Assembly (NCBI GenBank): GCA_000827205.1
Contig: KN832560.1
Location: 142,244-206,243 of the forward strand
Length of the DNA stretch: 64,000 nucleotides
From: Plicaturopsis crispa FD-325 SS-3
Lineage: Eukaryota; Basidiomycota; Agaricomycetes; Amylocorticiales; Amylocorticiaceae
Direction of reading: 5' to 3'
Shown: piece after piece, positions 14,043-25,430 of the stretch
How the letters are laid out: the number at the start of each line of letters is the position of its first letter
Numbering within the stretch: the stretch's first letter is position 1
Program-made: the position numbers and the translations under genes
Notes under the pieces: model-generated
Told to the model about the DNA's origin: nothing
Seen by the model: the letters and a program-made list of their open reading frames with translations, nothing else
Database searches by the model: none

Positions 14043-16445
14043 ATGGCTGGCGCTCTCAAAAACGCGAAACGAGACCTCCCCAAGATCAGAGATGAGGACC
14101 GCGAGTCCAGCTTCGGGCAGGTCTTCGGTGTCTCCGGCCCCGTCGTTGTTGCGGAGAACATGACCGGTGCAGCGATGTACGAACTCGTTCGCGTCGGGCA
14201 CGATGAGCTTGTTGGAGGTCCGTCTGCATCTACAGCTGTTGTTGAGAGCTCATGTTAACGTGTGGAATTGTGTGCAGAGGTTATTCGGATTGAGGCTGAT
14301 AAAGCTACCATCCAAGTATACGAAGAGACTTCCGGCGTTACTGTCGGTGATCCTGTGCTGCGAACAGGGAAGCCTCTGAGTGTTGAACTGGGACCTGGTA
14401 TGATCAGCGCATACGCATCATGACCTTCGGAAACTCACCTAAGCCTTTCTCCAGGTCTAATGGGTAACATTGTCGATGGAATTCAACGGCCACTACGAGT
14501 AGGTCACTTTACTCCACATAAACCGAACAATGCCTTTGACCGTTGTCATACAGTCTATCCAAGAAATCTCCAAATCCATCTATATACCCCGTGGTATCAA
14601 TACCGACGCGTTGGATCGGTCACTTCAATGGGACTTCAAGCCTACCTTCAAGGTAGCGACCTATCTCATGTTTATATATGTGTCAGTCTCAACAATGTCT
14701 CATGCGATAGGTTGGCGATCATATCTCTGGCGGCGATATCTTCGGTAGCGTATACGAGAACTCGTTAGTAGACGACCACAAGATCATGCTTTCGCCGCGT
14801 GCCCTCGGTACCGTCACCCACATTGCCGAGAAAGGCAGTTACGGCGTCGCGGTGTGTATGCTTTTCCTTATGATCGCCTCGTTTATTGAATTGTGCTCTC
14901 GTAGGACACGATCTTGGAAACGGAATTTGAGGGCAAGACAACCAAGCACTCGATGATGCAGCTCTGGCCCGTTCGCGCCCCTCGACCAGTCACCGAGAAG
15001 CAAACCGCAGATCACCCTCTACTCACTGGCCAACGTATTCTGGATGCACTCTTCCCGTACGTGCAACGCACCGATCGCTTACAGTTTGATTGTGTACTGA
15101 ATCCCGGATTAGTTGCGTGCAGGGAGGCACAACCGCTATTCCCGGTGCCTTCGGATGTGGCAAGACGGTTATTTCGCAAGCGCTTTCGAAGTTCTCAAAC
15201 AGCGACATCATCGTGTATGTCGGATGTGGCGAGCGTGGAAATGAGGTACGTTATCACATCCTGCCATGTTTCATTATTCGTCGCTCACAACGTAGTAGAT
15301 GGCGGAAGTGCTAATGGATGTAATGTTATTTCTTGCGATATTACGAGGATATCACTGACGTCACGCAGTTCCCCCAATTGACTATGGAAATCGGAGACCG
15401 TCAAGAACCCATCATGAAGCGGACAACATTGGTCGCCAACACCTCGAACATGCCAGTCGCCGCACGAGAAGCCTCCATCTATACTGGTATCACCCTCTCG
15501 GAGTACTGGCGTGACCAGGGCAAGAACGTATCCATGATGGCGGATTCTACTTCTCGTTGGGCCGAGGCGCTCCGTGAAATTTCTGGTCGGCTGGCTGAGA
15601 TGCCTGCAGACTCCGGTTATCCTGCTTACCTTGGAACGAAACTCGCCAGTTTCTACGAGCGTGCTGGGAAAGTTGTCTGCCTTGGAAACCCTCAAAGACA
15701 AGGCACGGTCTCAATTGTCGGAGCGTGAGTCTATCTCACCGTCTTGAGGTTTGACCACTAACCCAATTTACTTCCAGCGTCTCCCCGCCAGGTGGTGATT
15801 TCTCCGATCCCGTTACATCCTCGACTCTCGGTATCGTGCAGGTGTTCTGGGGTCTCGACAAGAAACTCGCGCAACGAAAGCATTTCCCGTCCGTCAACTG
15901 GAGTTTATCATACTCCAAGTACACGAAGGTGCTGGAACCATATTACGAGACGACCGAGCCCGGTTTCGTTGAACTGCGAATGAAGACGAAGGAGATTCTG
16001 CAGAAGGAGGAGGATCTCGCTGAGATTGTACAGCTTGTCGGAAAGAGTGCTCTTGGCGAGGGCGACAAAATCACTCTCGAGGTCGCACGAATGCTCAAGG
16101 ACGACTTCCTACAACAGAATGGCATGAGCGAGTACGATCGCTATTGCCCATTCTATAAGACAAGCGCAATGCTACGGAACTTTGTTGGCTTCCACGACGC
16201 AGCCATCAAAGCTGTCGGACAAGGCGACTTGACCTTCAACAAGATCAAGGATGCGGCCGGTGACCTTATGTTTAAGCTCTCCCAGATGAAGTTCGAGGTA
16301 TGTATTCTGTTTTGTCATGCCCGCACGATATACTCAAACGATGCCTTCTGCACAGTCGCCCTCTCAAGGGAAAGAGCCCATCAAGGAAAAGCTGGACGCG
16401 CTCCATGCCGAGATTCAGGACAAGTTTAGGCAGATGGCGGAGTAG
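14043..16445 (+). CDS. VMA1: V-type proton ATPase catalytic subunit A
   Basis: Eleven exons (14043-14217, 14278-14397, 14455-14498, 14554-14652, 14711-14851, 14905-15056, 15113-15245, 15299-15319, 15369-15724, 15778-16297, 16356-16445) encode 616 aa, the normal length for subunit A. Visible signatures are the non-homologous region, the P-loop [17 protein letters not shown], and [13 protein letters not shown] of the catalytic site. Subunit A hydrolyses ATP in the V1 sector to acidify vacuoles and endosomes. Baker's yeast VMA1 carries an intein in the P-loop region; here the P-loop sequence is contiguous, so there is no intein. Exon 8 is only 21 nt and encodes MAEVLMD. Confidence 0.97.
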
Positions 16446-16956
16446 ATCGACATTTTTCTGCTTTCATCTCCTTCACGGACATGGTCTGCTTCGATACCAG
16501 CTCTATTGCATGAACGTGACGATAATGAAAAGATTTTGAACAGTGAACTGAACAGTATCCATATATTTTTAGGCCCGTACAAGAATCGCGTCGGTGTTTT
16601 TGCTCACTGTAGCGGGGCGCGGTCGGGATTCGGACATACTAGCGGTCGCCGTCGCCTCGCACTTTTCGGATTCCACTAGGGCAGTCACCAGCGTGCATAC
16701 TGAAGTTGAAGCTCTACTGTAGCTACTGGGTCAACTTCAATTAACTGCCATACAACCGCTATTTGAACAGGAAACAAAGATCGTAAACTTCACGATGTCC
16801 TATGCCTAAAGGAAGGCGCGTTATCTGCGCAGTCGTGGCTTGCCAGAAGGTCGGGCGCCGCTGGGGCGTTGCTGCGGACGGGTATGCTATTTAATATCAT
16901 GGACTGCCCGTATAATTTCTTAACAGTCCCTTTACCCAGGTCTCCTCCCACGAATA
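16446..16956. other. Intergenic region: 3' UTR of V-ATPase A and promoter of the fasciclin gene
   Basis: No gene recognised. AT-rich elements at about 16883-16920 (TATTTAATATC, TATAATTTC) lie 40-75 nt before the next ATG and may be core-promoter sequence. Confidence 0.4.
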
Positions 16957-19424
16957 ATGCTAGTTCGCAGTCTCACTGCTTTTCTGTTGGGTAGCAGGCT
17001 CGCTGTCTCTGTGCTCGGAGGGCCCACCCTACTCGAGGACGAACCCCTGGAAAACCTCGGTTCATATGGCTATGATGCTTCGGACGTTGAACAGATCATC
17101 ATAATATCCGACGAGACTCTCCCCTCCAACAACTGGAACCAAGAGGATCTAGCAGAATATGGACGGCCTTCAAAACCTGAACGCCCTCCACCTTCTATCC
17201 ACTCTCATGCGCAGTCTCAGGAGACAACTATCTATCAATATCTTACCCAGGATCCTGAGTGAGTCAACTCTCTACGTCTTACTTCTACACACTTTCTTTT
17301 GCTGATTCTTGGCTAGGTTTTCTCGATTCGCCAGGATCGTCAGTTTTAGTGATGAGATTGTTTCGCTACTCAACGATACCGCTGCAGGGTAAGTGATATT
17401 CGAGCTACTCTTTGGCGCGACTAACCCCTTTTCAGGGTCACGCTATTTGCTATTCCCAATCGCGCCTTCCCCCACCCTCGCAAGGAAACCCCCAAATCCT
17501 CCGAGCTTGCTGACCTTCTGACAAACACTGACGATCTGGTGTCTGCACACCATTTTTCCGACATTGTCCGTGCACTCGAGCAGGCCGATTCCACGACTTC
17601 TCTCGATTCCACGGACCGCGAGGAGCTGCAGAAACTGCTGACGGCCGTGTTAGCCTATCATGTCATTCCTCAATCGCTGGATCTTCACCAATTAGGAGAA
17701 AACACCACCTATTCTACGAGTCTTACTCTCCACGATGGCTCACTCGACGGACAACCCCTCCGTCTCAGAGTAAAGATGCGCGGACCCCATCATCGGGGAT
17801 CGGTCAATACCTTCAGCAAGCTCCTTCACGACAACGTGAAGACCAACAATGGTAAGTTCGTCTTCTGTACATACTTCGTCTCTTGAGCTAATCCGTAGCA
17901 TAGGATTTATACACGCCATCTCCGGCCCCCTTCTGCCACCGCCTTCCATATTCGAGACGCTCTTTGCCGCGCCGTCGAAATTTTCGTTCATTGTAAGCGC
18001 ACCGAATATTACTTGGGCCCATGTCGCTGACACAGTATCACCCGCAGACATCAGCTCTTCAGCGTACCGATCTTACGGGTGCACTTGAATGGAGTACCTC
18101 GCAAGGGTCTTCCTCTGGCACTCCGCTCACCACATTCTTTGCCCCTTCTAATCGCGCCTTCAAAAAGCTTCCATCTAAGCTTCGAGCATTCCTGTTCTCG
18201 CCTTCTGGCGCGAAAGCCTTTAAAAAACTGCTGGAATACCACGTCGTACCAAATTTCCTTCTGCACTCGGGTAAGCACACCTGCTACTCTGCAGGGTCTT
18301 TTCTGTTTGCTAAAACATGTGCGACAGACTATATCCATAATTTATCTTCGGGTGTCAACAGCATCGAAGAAAGCAGCCAGTGGGCAGAGAATCTCTACAT
18401 CGACAAGCTTGTCCCGGAATTACACGAACATCACCCTCACCACCCTCACCACCCTCCAGCGCATGGCTCTACTCACCAGGAGGATCGGGAGGATTTTGGC
18501 CCTCAAAGCTTCGAAGAACTTGATCATGAGAGTGGACGGCGCCACCACGGACATGGGGGCCATCCATTTTGGCACCAGTCCGAAGGCCACATGCCTCCTC
18601 CTCCACCGCGTTTCGAGGGCAATGACCGCCATCCTCAGCATATGCCTCCGCCTCCGCCTCAGCATCCTGAACACCACCATGGGCCCCCTGGAACTACCCC
18701 TCCACCCCATCCGCGCCACGCTTGCCATCCAGGACCCCCTCCTCCTGCCGATGACAATGAACCCGGTCGTGAATTCCACGCCGGACCTCCTCGGCCTCCT
18801 CCTCGGGGCCCCCCGCACCGTGACTTCCACCCCCCTCCCCCACCAGGTCGCCGGCCTCCGCCCCCTCCTGGTTCTGATAGACGTCCCGGGCCGCCTCACG
18901 ACGAACAATTTAAATCCTTTGGCCCTCCTCCTCGTGGTCCCCCACCGCATCATGGTCCGCATCCGCCACCAAGGCCCCCACCATTCCATGGCGCCGAAAG
19001 CGGCAGAGAACCGTGCAGCGGTCCTTCGCAGCCCGGGCCCAAACCCCACCGCCTCCCTCACGTTCCCCCTTACTTCGCAGGGAACCTGACCTTGCCTACG
19101 CTCCTCGCGGGTCACTCGTTGGATATCCGTGTCGCCAAATTCAAAGTCACGTTGCCTATCCCTGGGCCGCACAAGCCATCCAAATTCCTGACGAAGTTCT
19201 TCGTCAACGGCTGGAGTGTCCGCAGGAGCGACGTACCCAGCCGGAATGGCGCTATCCATATCATCGACACACTCCTCAACCCGCGTCCCCGTCCCCGCCC
19301 CCCGCCAGAGCATAAAGCAAGCGGAGGGCCCGAACCGGACTTTGTGGAGAAGACTCACATAGACGATCGGGAAGAATGGGAGGACTGGGAGGACTGGTTG
19401 CCGCTGTGGGCAAACGAGGAGTAG
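16957..19424 (+). CDS. Secreted or vacuolar fasciclin (FAS1)-domain protein with His/Pro-rich insert
   Basis: Six exons (16957-17258, 17317-17388, 17436-17851, 17904-17992, 18048-18270, 18328-19424) encode 732 aa. The N-terminus MLVRSLTAFLLGSRLAVSVLG is a signal-peptide candidate. Two FAS1 domains are visible: the first around VTLFAIPNRAF...LAYHVIPQSL, the second around TTFFAPSNRAFKKLP...LEYHVVPNFLLHS. A very long segment rich in His, Pro and Gly (clusters such as HHPHHPHHPP, about residues 390-590) is inserted before the end of the second domain (NGAIHIIDTLL). The C-terminus is acidic (EEWEDWEDW). FAS1 domains mediate adhesion; relatives occur in vacuolar and cell-surface fungal proteins. 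The insert could bind metals, which is speculation. Confidence 0.88.
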
Positions 19425-19603
19425 AGAGCTGATAGAGTGCCTGACTTGGACGCAAGGTACTAGATCGGTGTCCTGTTTGCCGTCTACACAGTCTCTTCGA
19501 TATCGTCTCGACTCTGTTCAAGTAATGTGACATCTAGTATTTATGGACACCGTTACCGTCGCGTATAAATGTTTCAATTGTTGTGAGAAATAATCTGCCA
19601 TGT

Positions 19604-21490
19604 TCAACCAAATAGTGCAGTATTATCGAGGTCTACATCGGTGGGGTCGGGTGTACTTCGCTGTAAAACCTTTCGGTAGAGAGGATGTCGTTCGCCTTCC
19701 TTCCCTTCCTTCTTGGCAGCCATTCGTCGGTGACTGCGCGTCTTTCGGTGGGCTTCCCACTCCTGCCCCTCTTCGATCATGACAGGCCTTTCTTCGTCGA
19801 CCGTGCAAACCGCGCATGTCATGCGACGGCGCGCCACTAATACAGCACTTGGGCTGATAATGGTCGCGTCAGCATCACTGAAAGATAGCGGGATATGTCG
19901 AAGGGACTCACTCGGTAGGTTTGTCGGCAATAGTAAGTAATTCACGCGCCGTCTCCGACAGAGAAAGAGGATTGGGAAGTTCTCGGCCGTCCATAAAATC
20001 TAGAGGGCCTATATTAGCATGCATCTTTCAGGCGTAGCATTCATGTTTTCTATACCTCTTGTGATGCGTTGAGCTTCACCTAAAACATTTGAATCCCATT
20101 TTTCTCCTAGCTCTAAGAGATTTGTGAGAACTCCTGACGTTTTGAAGTGATGGCTTTTTACTCACCGGTAGCATCGAGAAGGTAGATCGGTGTAATTAAG
20201 GGCTCTGCGATGCATAGAGCGTTGGCTGCGTATGCCGCTGGGAGAAGCTTATTCCTTATCCAAGACACCTGACGTTTGGCGTATTTTCGAGTAGCATTCT
20301 TCATGGCGTGGGCTGCAGTTTGGAAGTCCTGCTCAGAGGGCTCTGGGAGATTTAAGTAGGCGTCAAATTCCTTGTAACCTGTACTCGGAACATGTCAGTA
20401 TGTCCTGTGCGATTCTGGAAAGAGACATATTTATTCGCCTATGGATTGATATATTCCGAGAGTATAATCGATCTCTGCAGATGAATCGTCACCGATGAAA
20501 TTGGGATTATTTGTACGCGACGCTTTGAGTTCTCTCATTTGTCGTATTTCATCCAGAAGGCCTTGCTTTATAATTCGTCAACATCTGTTATATACGCCTC
20601 TGAATAGCAGAAAGCACACCTCAATCATCTCATCTACACGAGTATTCAATCGGGAATTGAGCACAGAGGGTTCAGCATATAGCCAGAAAGACAGGGTTCG
20701 ATATCTGGTCGCCCACCGTATCATCGTCAACTAGCCGTTTTGATGTCATGTCGCTCACGTACCTTGGCTTTGGGACGGCCTGCGCCTGTTCGCTTATAAT
20801 CTCGCTTGGTCTTCTTCCCGTCTCTTTGATGATGCAGAGACTACGCAATACTTTACGCGTGTCGCGCCAATGCCAACGTGCCGCCACGGTTGGGTCGAGC
20901 GCCTTCAACAGGGTGTGAAGTGAATATGCGGCGCTGTCGTCGAGTGCCGGAGACACGGGAAGATTTTGCAACAATTCAATCAATTCTGGGGGAAGCTGCG
21001 CGATCGATTTATTCAAGCCGAGGGGACTGGGTGTTGAAGAGTCTGAGCTTGAGGGGCCGGATGATGCCAGCCTGTTCGGAAAAATGAGATGCTGTATCCA
21101 ATACGACGTGCCTCCAACAACGATAGGAATTTCGTTCCTATTATGCGTGGCGTCTATCTATGAACGCGCTATTAACATGGCTGGAAACGGACCAAGAAGA
21201 CCACTACGCACCGCGTCGACCGCGTCTTGAACCCACTGGCCAACGACGTACTGCTCTCCTGGCTGCTTAAATCCCATGAGAAGATGGTCGACCCCTTGTC
21301 TCTGGTCTTCAGGGACTTTATTCGTGATCACGTCCAATCCGGCGTAAACCTGCATAGAGTCGGCGTTGATAATTCGGGCGCCAGTCCATCTCGATTTCGA
21401 CTGTGCCAAGATTTGCGCGAGCTCGATAGCAAGCTTGGACTTGCCTACGCCCGTAGTCCCACAGATCGTTATAAGTGGACGCAATGCCAT
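19604..21490 (-). CDS. MOD5: tRNA dimethylallyltransferase (isopentenyltransferase, MOD5/TRIT1 type)
   Basis: The start at 21490 gives MALRPLITICGTTGVGKSK, with the P-loop GTTGVGKS followed by INADSMQVYAGLDVITNK, the substrate-recognition block of the family. Later exons encode PIVVGGTSYWIQHLIFP, a segment ending TRKVLRSLCIIKETGR, and YAKRQVSWIRNKLLPAA. The C-terminus carries a matrin-like zinc finger (CAVC...HRKTRSH), present in eukaryotic cytosolic/mitochondrial enzymes and absent from bacterial MiaA. The enzyme transfers an isopentenyl group to A37 of tRNAs reading UNN codons. Several short introns lie between 19850 and 21190; I did not fix every junction. The gene is divergent from uL15m, with 203 nt between starts. 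Confidence 0.92.
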
Positions 21491-21693
21491 CGTAATTTCG
21501 AATACAGGCTGGTAGGTTGCAAAGTCCTGGCAAAGTCACGATCGACCGTTCCAAGCAGCTTTTGCATTCAGGGGGTAGCTCCTAAATAAAGCAGAATCGG
21601 AAATATCGTCGGACATCGGCTACGCGTTCGCGGTTCACGACAATTCTGTCACAGTGTCGTTCCTCTATTCTTTCCCGCTGTATTTGAGGCGGC
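21491..21693. promoter_or_regulatory. Divergent promoter between MOD5 and mitochondrial uL15m genes
   Basis: A 203-nt interval separates the two divergent start codons and must contain both promoters. Both products act in translation (tRNA modification, mitochondrial ribosome), so co-expression is possible. No clear TATA box. Confidence 0.5.
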
Positions 21694-22655
21694 ATGCCTT
21701 CTCCATTTCGTATAACATCGCTCGCCAACCTCAAGCCTGCTCCGGGCTCAGTGAGAGCGGTATGTGCAATGATATCTACTCGCGCAATTCATTGGGTGAC
21801 ATAAATTTGCAGCCCAAACGAGTGGGTAGAGGTCAAGGCTCTGGTTATGGCGGTACCTCTGGTCGTGGTCACAACGGTCAGAAATCGAGAACGGGTGCAG
21901 GCATAAAACCGCAGTTCGAGGGTGGTCAGACACCAATCGTGAAGCTTTTCCCGAAGAAGGGGTTCTTTAACCAGTGCGTCTTTGCATTCCTCGTCTGTTC
22001 CACAAGCTGAATTGGAATATTACGGGCAGGACAGGAAAGACCTTCGCGCCTGTTAATGTTGACCGTATACAACACTGGATAGATCAGGGACGCCTGACGT
22101 CGTCGCCGGAGAAGCCCATCACAGCTCGCGAGTTGCTTTTGAGTGGGTGTGTTCACGACGTGCATGACGGTATAAAACTTTTGGGCGATGTGAGCATTCA
22201 GCTGCTGTTCAAATGCCAGTATATTGATCGTTCGTGCATTGTACAGGGCGCGGAACATTTGAAGACGCCTATCCACATAACGCCTTCCAAAGCATCGAAG
22301 TCTGCTGTGGCCGCTGTAGAAGCACTGGGCGGCACCGTCTTCTGCCGATATTACAACCCTCTCGCTCTGCGCGATTGCGTCCACGGACGTACGGACCGGC
22401 TGGATGCCGCCCCTACGCGCCGTACCGACATCAGTGAGTTCCTTTGGTCAACTTCTGCGGACACCAGATCGCTCATGCACTCTCCATCATATAGTGTGGT
22501 ACACAAAATGGAAGCACCGAGGATACCTTTCCCCCAAAGCCATCGAAACGATGCCTTTGGTCAACGACCGTTGGAGAGCAGTCTCGAAGCAGCTCACGCA
22601 CTGGAAGGACGAGAGTTTCAATCCGAAGCAACAGAAGAGAACCCGGTCGGCATGA
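21694..22655 (+). CDS. Mitochondrial large-subunit ribosomal protein uL15m (bacterial L15 family)
   Basis: Five exons (21694-21759, 21813-21973, 22030-22189, 22247-22433, 22495-22655) encode 244 aa. The glycine-rich L15 signature follows the N-terminus: [25 protein letters not shown]. The conserved [17 protein letters not shown] comes next. A second block, [17 protein letters not shown]...AVEALGG, is the C-terminal L15 fold. The N-terminus [21 protein letters not shown] is basic and suits mitochondrial import. In L15 the Gly/Arg-rich arm contacts 23S-type rRNA. The 3' end converges on PRP38, with only 42 nt between stop codons. Confidence 0.93.
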
Positions 22656-22697
22656 ACCCATTAAACATCCTACAGTACGCATACATTTGCATAATAA

Positions 22698-23736
22698 CTA
22701 TGCGTCCGTTTCCATTCGGTCAGGCGATATACTTCGACTTCGTGAACGGAAAGGTGATTTTGAGCCCGAACGTGACCGCGACCGTGAGGGGCTGCGAGAA
22801 ACGTAGCGCGAGCCTGCCTCCGACGGTGTTTTGCTGCTACGAGTGAGACTTCTTGCGCGGCTCCTACTTCTGCTGGGACTTTTACTCCCGCGAGAGCTCT
22901 GGCTCCGACTGCGACTTCGGCTGCGGTCGCTCCCGTGTTCACTCTTGCCCTCCATAGCGTCCAGGAGACGGCTGACCCTCGGCCCTATCTCCCCGTTCTC
23001 CTCTAGAACATCCCGTTTGATCAAGCGTGGCAGGATTGTGTCGCATACTCGCTCTTCCGTTAAAAGTTCATTCACAAACTCGTCCATAAATGTCAAAGAA
23101 TATCCCGCTAGATCGTGTTGTGAGCGTCATGTAGAACGCAGAAGCAAAATGGAATGAAAACTCACACATAGTCCGTATCCGCAATTTTCTGTAATCTTTG
23201 AGTAATGGTTCTAGGATTTCGTACACCTCCACGGCAGCAAAGGTCATCCGCACGTACATAGCCGCGAGGGCTCTGAGATACCTACGGACATCACAATGAG
23301 TACCCAGTACAGCCGAAAAAGAGAAGGGAGATTGAACGCACTTGAACTCATCCGCCTGCAGGTACTCTAGCAATATTTCTTTCTCCGGTTGTATCTGCAA
23401 CAGCTTCAAGAGGAGACAAATAAACTCCGTCGGCTTCTGGTTCCCGTACACGCCCCCAATATTGTGAATCTCGATCGCTTTGTCTATCAGGGTTTCCGCT
23501 ATAGAGAAACGTGGTCAAAAAGGGGTGACATGGTGCAGAAGACGCGTCGACGGACCTGTAAGTGCGAAGCAGTGTTCCTTCCAATAAGTACACTCGTAGA
23601 TCCGGCTCCTGATAACTGTTTCGATGAGAAACTGGACAAATCAGAGCTGTATAATTGCTGGTAGCTGTTCAAATGGTAGTACCTGTGGGTTTTGCCCATG
23701 GATGGCGAGCGCGCCTCGTACAGTGGTGTTCGCCAT
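22698..23736 (-). CDS. PRP38: Pre-mRNA splicing factor PRP38
   Basis: The start at 23736 gives MANTTVRGALAIHGQNPQ, the conserved PRP38 N-terminus. An intron then leads to FLIETVIRSRIYECTYWKEHCF, and further exons encode IGGVYGNQKPTEFICLLLKL, LQIQPEKEILLEYL and YLRALAAMYVRMTF. The last exon holds MDEFVNELLTEERVCDTILPRL. The C-terminus is an Arg/Ser-rich tail (about residues 215-300) as in animal PRP38A; baker's yeast Prp38 lacks such a tail. PRP38 is a U4/U6.U5 tri-snRNP-associated protein needed for spliceosome activation. At least four introns are present (around 23097-23166, 23282-23342, 23500-23560, 23632-23682). Confidence 0.93.
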
Positions 23737-24497
23737 GGACAAAGGACGAAAGAGTCGTTCCGAATCCCGACAGCAATTGACGCGCGCCCGTCGAAGTACG
23801 CGCCTTGGTTTTCGGTCACATCTCTACAGTTCGACTTCTCTTTGAAGCCCCCGTCTCCTTGGAATGTTAACATTGACAGTGCCCTGTCTAAGCCTCTTAG
23901 GATCTGCTCTATGCCAGGTCGAATGATGAACCGGCCCTGTCGGTGCACTCAAGTCCGAGGACCGTCACGGCGGTGATCACTAACACTCAGTGCGTTATCC
24001 GACGCTCTTGTTCAAAAGTACTGTTTACGGAAGGTTTCAACCCTTCGAAAGGTGTGTCTGCAGCATGTCCTCGGCGCCTGACACAGGAAGTCCAGTACAA
24101 TGGGCACGTGCTAGCACCGAGGCGCTCAACTATCGTAGTGCCCATTTTACCGGAGCACGGTCTATGTGCCCAGCAAAAGAAAATACAAAAGCGTCGCTAC
24201 GCCGGACGCATTTTTTTACGCAGCTGAACGAGAACAATAAATTCAGCCCCGCGAATTTTGCGTATGAGCTATCGCTAAATTGTGGCGAGATGGGTCCAAG
24301 TGGGTCCAAGCAAAATATACAAAGGTGCCTCGCTTCTATCATTTCTCAATATTGGACCTGATGTCTATCTGATGGGTTCACGCTAGACGCTTTTACAGCT
24401 CACCTTGTCCCTTTGGCCTCAAAGCGTGGGCCTTCTGGGGCTCTGCTTTGTTGTGTGTCGGAATTTGAATCCGCCACACACCCGGAGAACGCCGCCG

Positions 24498-24700
24498 TGC
24501 ACGGTATATAAAGCCTACCATTTCTTTCGCTATGCCCCACCTCCCCTTTCTTCTCTACCCCCATCTCTCCTCACCTGCGTTTTTCTCTGGTTTACTGGTG
24601 AGCCCCCGGCCTTTGAACATCTGCCGCCATCTAATTTTCTCTCTCTCCAGTTTCATGTGGCGTTGTGCGTTTTGTATCCCCCCCCCCCCCCCATCCCCTG
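24498..24700 (+). promoter_or_regulatory. TATA-box candidate with C/T-rich tract and poly-C run
   Basis: GGTATATAAAGCC at about 24500 is one of the best TATA-box matches in the window. It is followed by ~130 nt of C/T-rich sequence and then an uninterrupted run of about 14-15 C at ~24678-24692. The frame that starts downstream (24532-25278) has no recognisable domain, so what this promoter would drive is unknown. Confidence 0.35.
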
Positions 24701-25126
24701 ACTCATCGTCCGCCTGTGGATGCCATAAATCCCTCACTGTGCTCAAAATCCGGCGCGTGGGGGTCGCCGGTAGTGGGGAGCCTGAGGTGACGGTTTTTGT
24801 TCTCCCAGAGGGCCACTGTTCGGCCTCACCCCGGGCGGTCGCAACACCCCCACTCTTCAAGGCGTGCCCTTGGTTTATCCTCGGACACGCCTGCGCAGCC
24901 GGGCTCCGTTGCTCCACAGAGTCGCAATCTGTGACAACGAGGGAGGGCCCGGCTATGACCCGCGGCACCGACCTCGTCGGAAGCGCACGCAAGGTAGGGG
25001 AGCGTCGGGCGACCCCCTACTTCCCACCCAGGATCTGGAATGGTCCACTCCCTGTCGGTATCGGGGTTCCACATCCTAGCCAGAGTGGTCGTCGACGGGC
25101 TACGCCGGCAGGGAGCAGCACAAAAG

Positions 25127-25430
25127 GCTTGGGGTGTTTGGAGCGCTTTAACCGGCTGCGTCCATTCGCTACCTGGGCTGGCCCAAGCTCTTGCGCGCAA
25201 GGCTTCGCGGCGTCGAGTCCGTCCCATCTGCGGCTTGCTGCGGGTGACGATGGAGAAGCTCGATGCGTCTGCACGTAGGCTCGGGGTGTTTGGGGCAGTC
25301 TTGATCGGCTGCTTCATTCGCTACCTGGGCTTGCCGAAGTCTTCGCGCGTAAGGCTTAGCGGTGTCGAGACCGTCTTATCCGCAGCTTGCTGTGGGTAGC
25401 GGTGGGGAAGCTCGATGCGTGTGCATTTTA
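25127..25430 (+). repeat. Imperfect tandem duplication, unit ~152 bp, two copies
   Basis: GGGGTGTTTGG begins copy 1 at 25131 and copy 2 at 25283. The match continues through CATTCGCTACCTGGGCT, AAGGCTT and GAAGCTCGATGCGT, the last at 25255 and 25407, again 152 apart. The copies differ at many scattered bases, so the duplication is old. No function evident. Confidence 0.8.

Noticed and set aside
15090-15314. Separate small ORF over the V-ATPase P-loop
   Set aside because: It is an exon of V-ATPase A read with flanking intron sequence.
18420-19358. 312-aa minus-strand frame under the fasciclin gene
   Set aside because: Antisense of the Pro/His-rich coding repeat; Arg-rich nonsense composition.
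20690-20720. GGTTCGATATC resembling a tRNA B box
   Set aside because: It lies in MOD5 gene sequence and no matching A box or cloverleaf is apparent.
24532-25278. 248-aa + strand frame in the gene-poor region
   Set aside because: Starts in C/T-rich leader, runs through the poly-C tract and one repeat copy; no domain or plausible composition.
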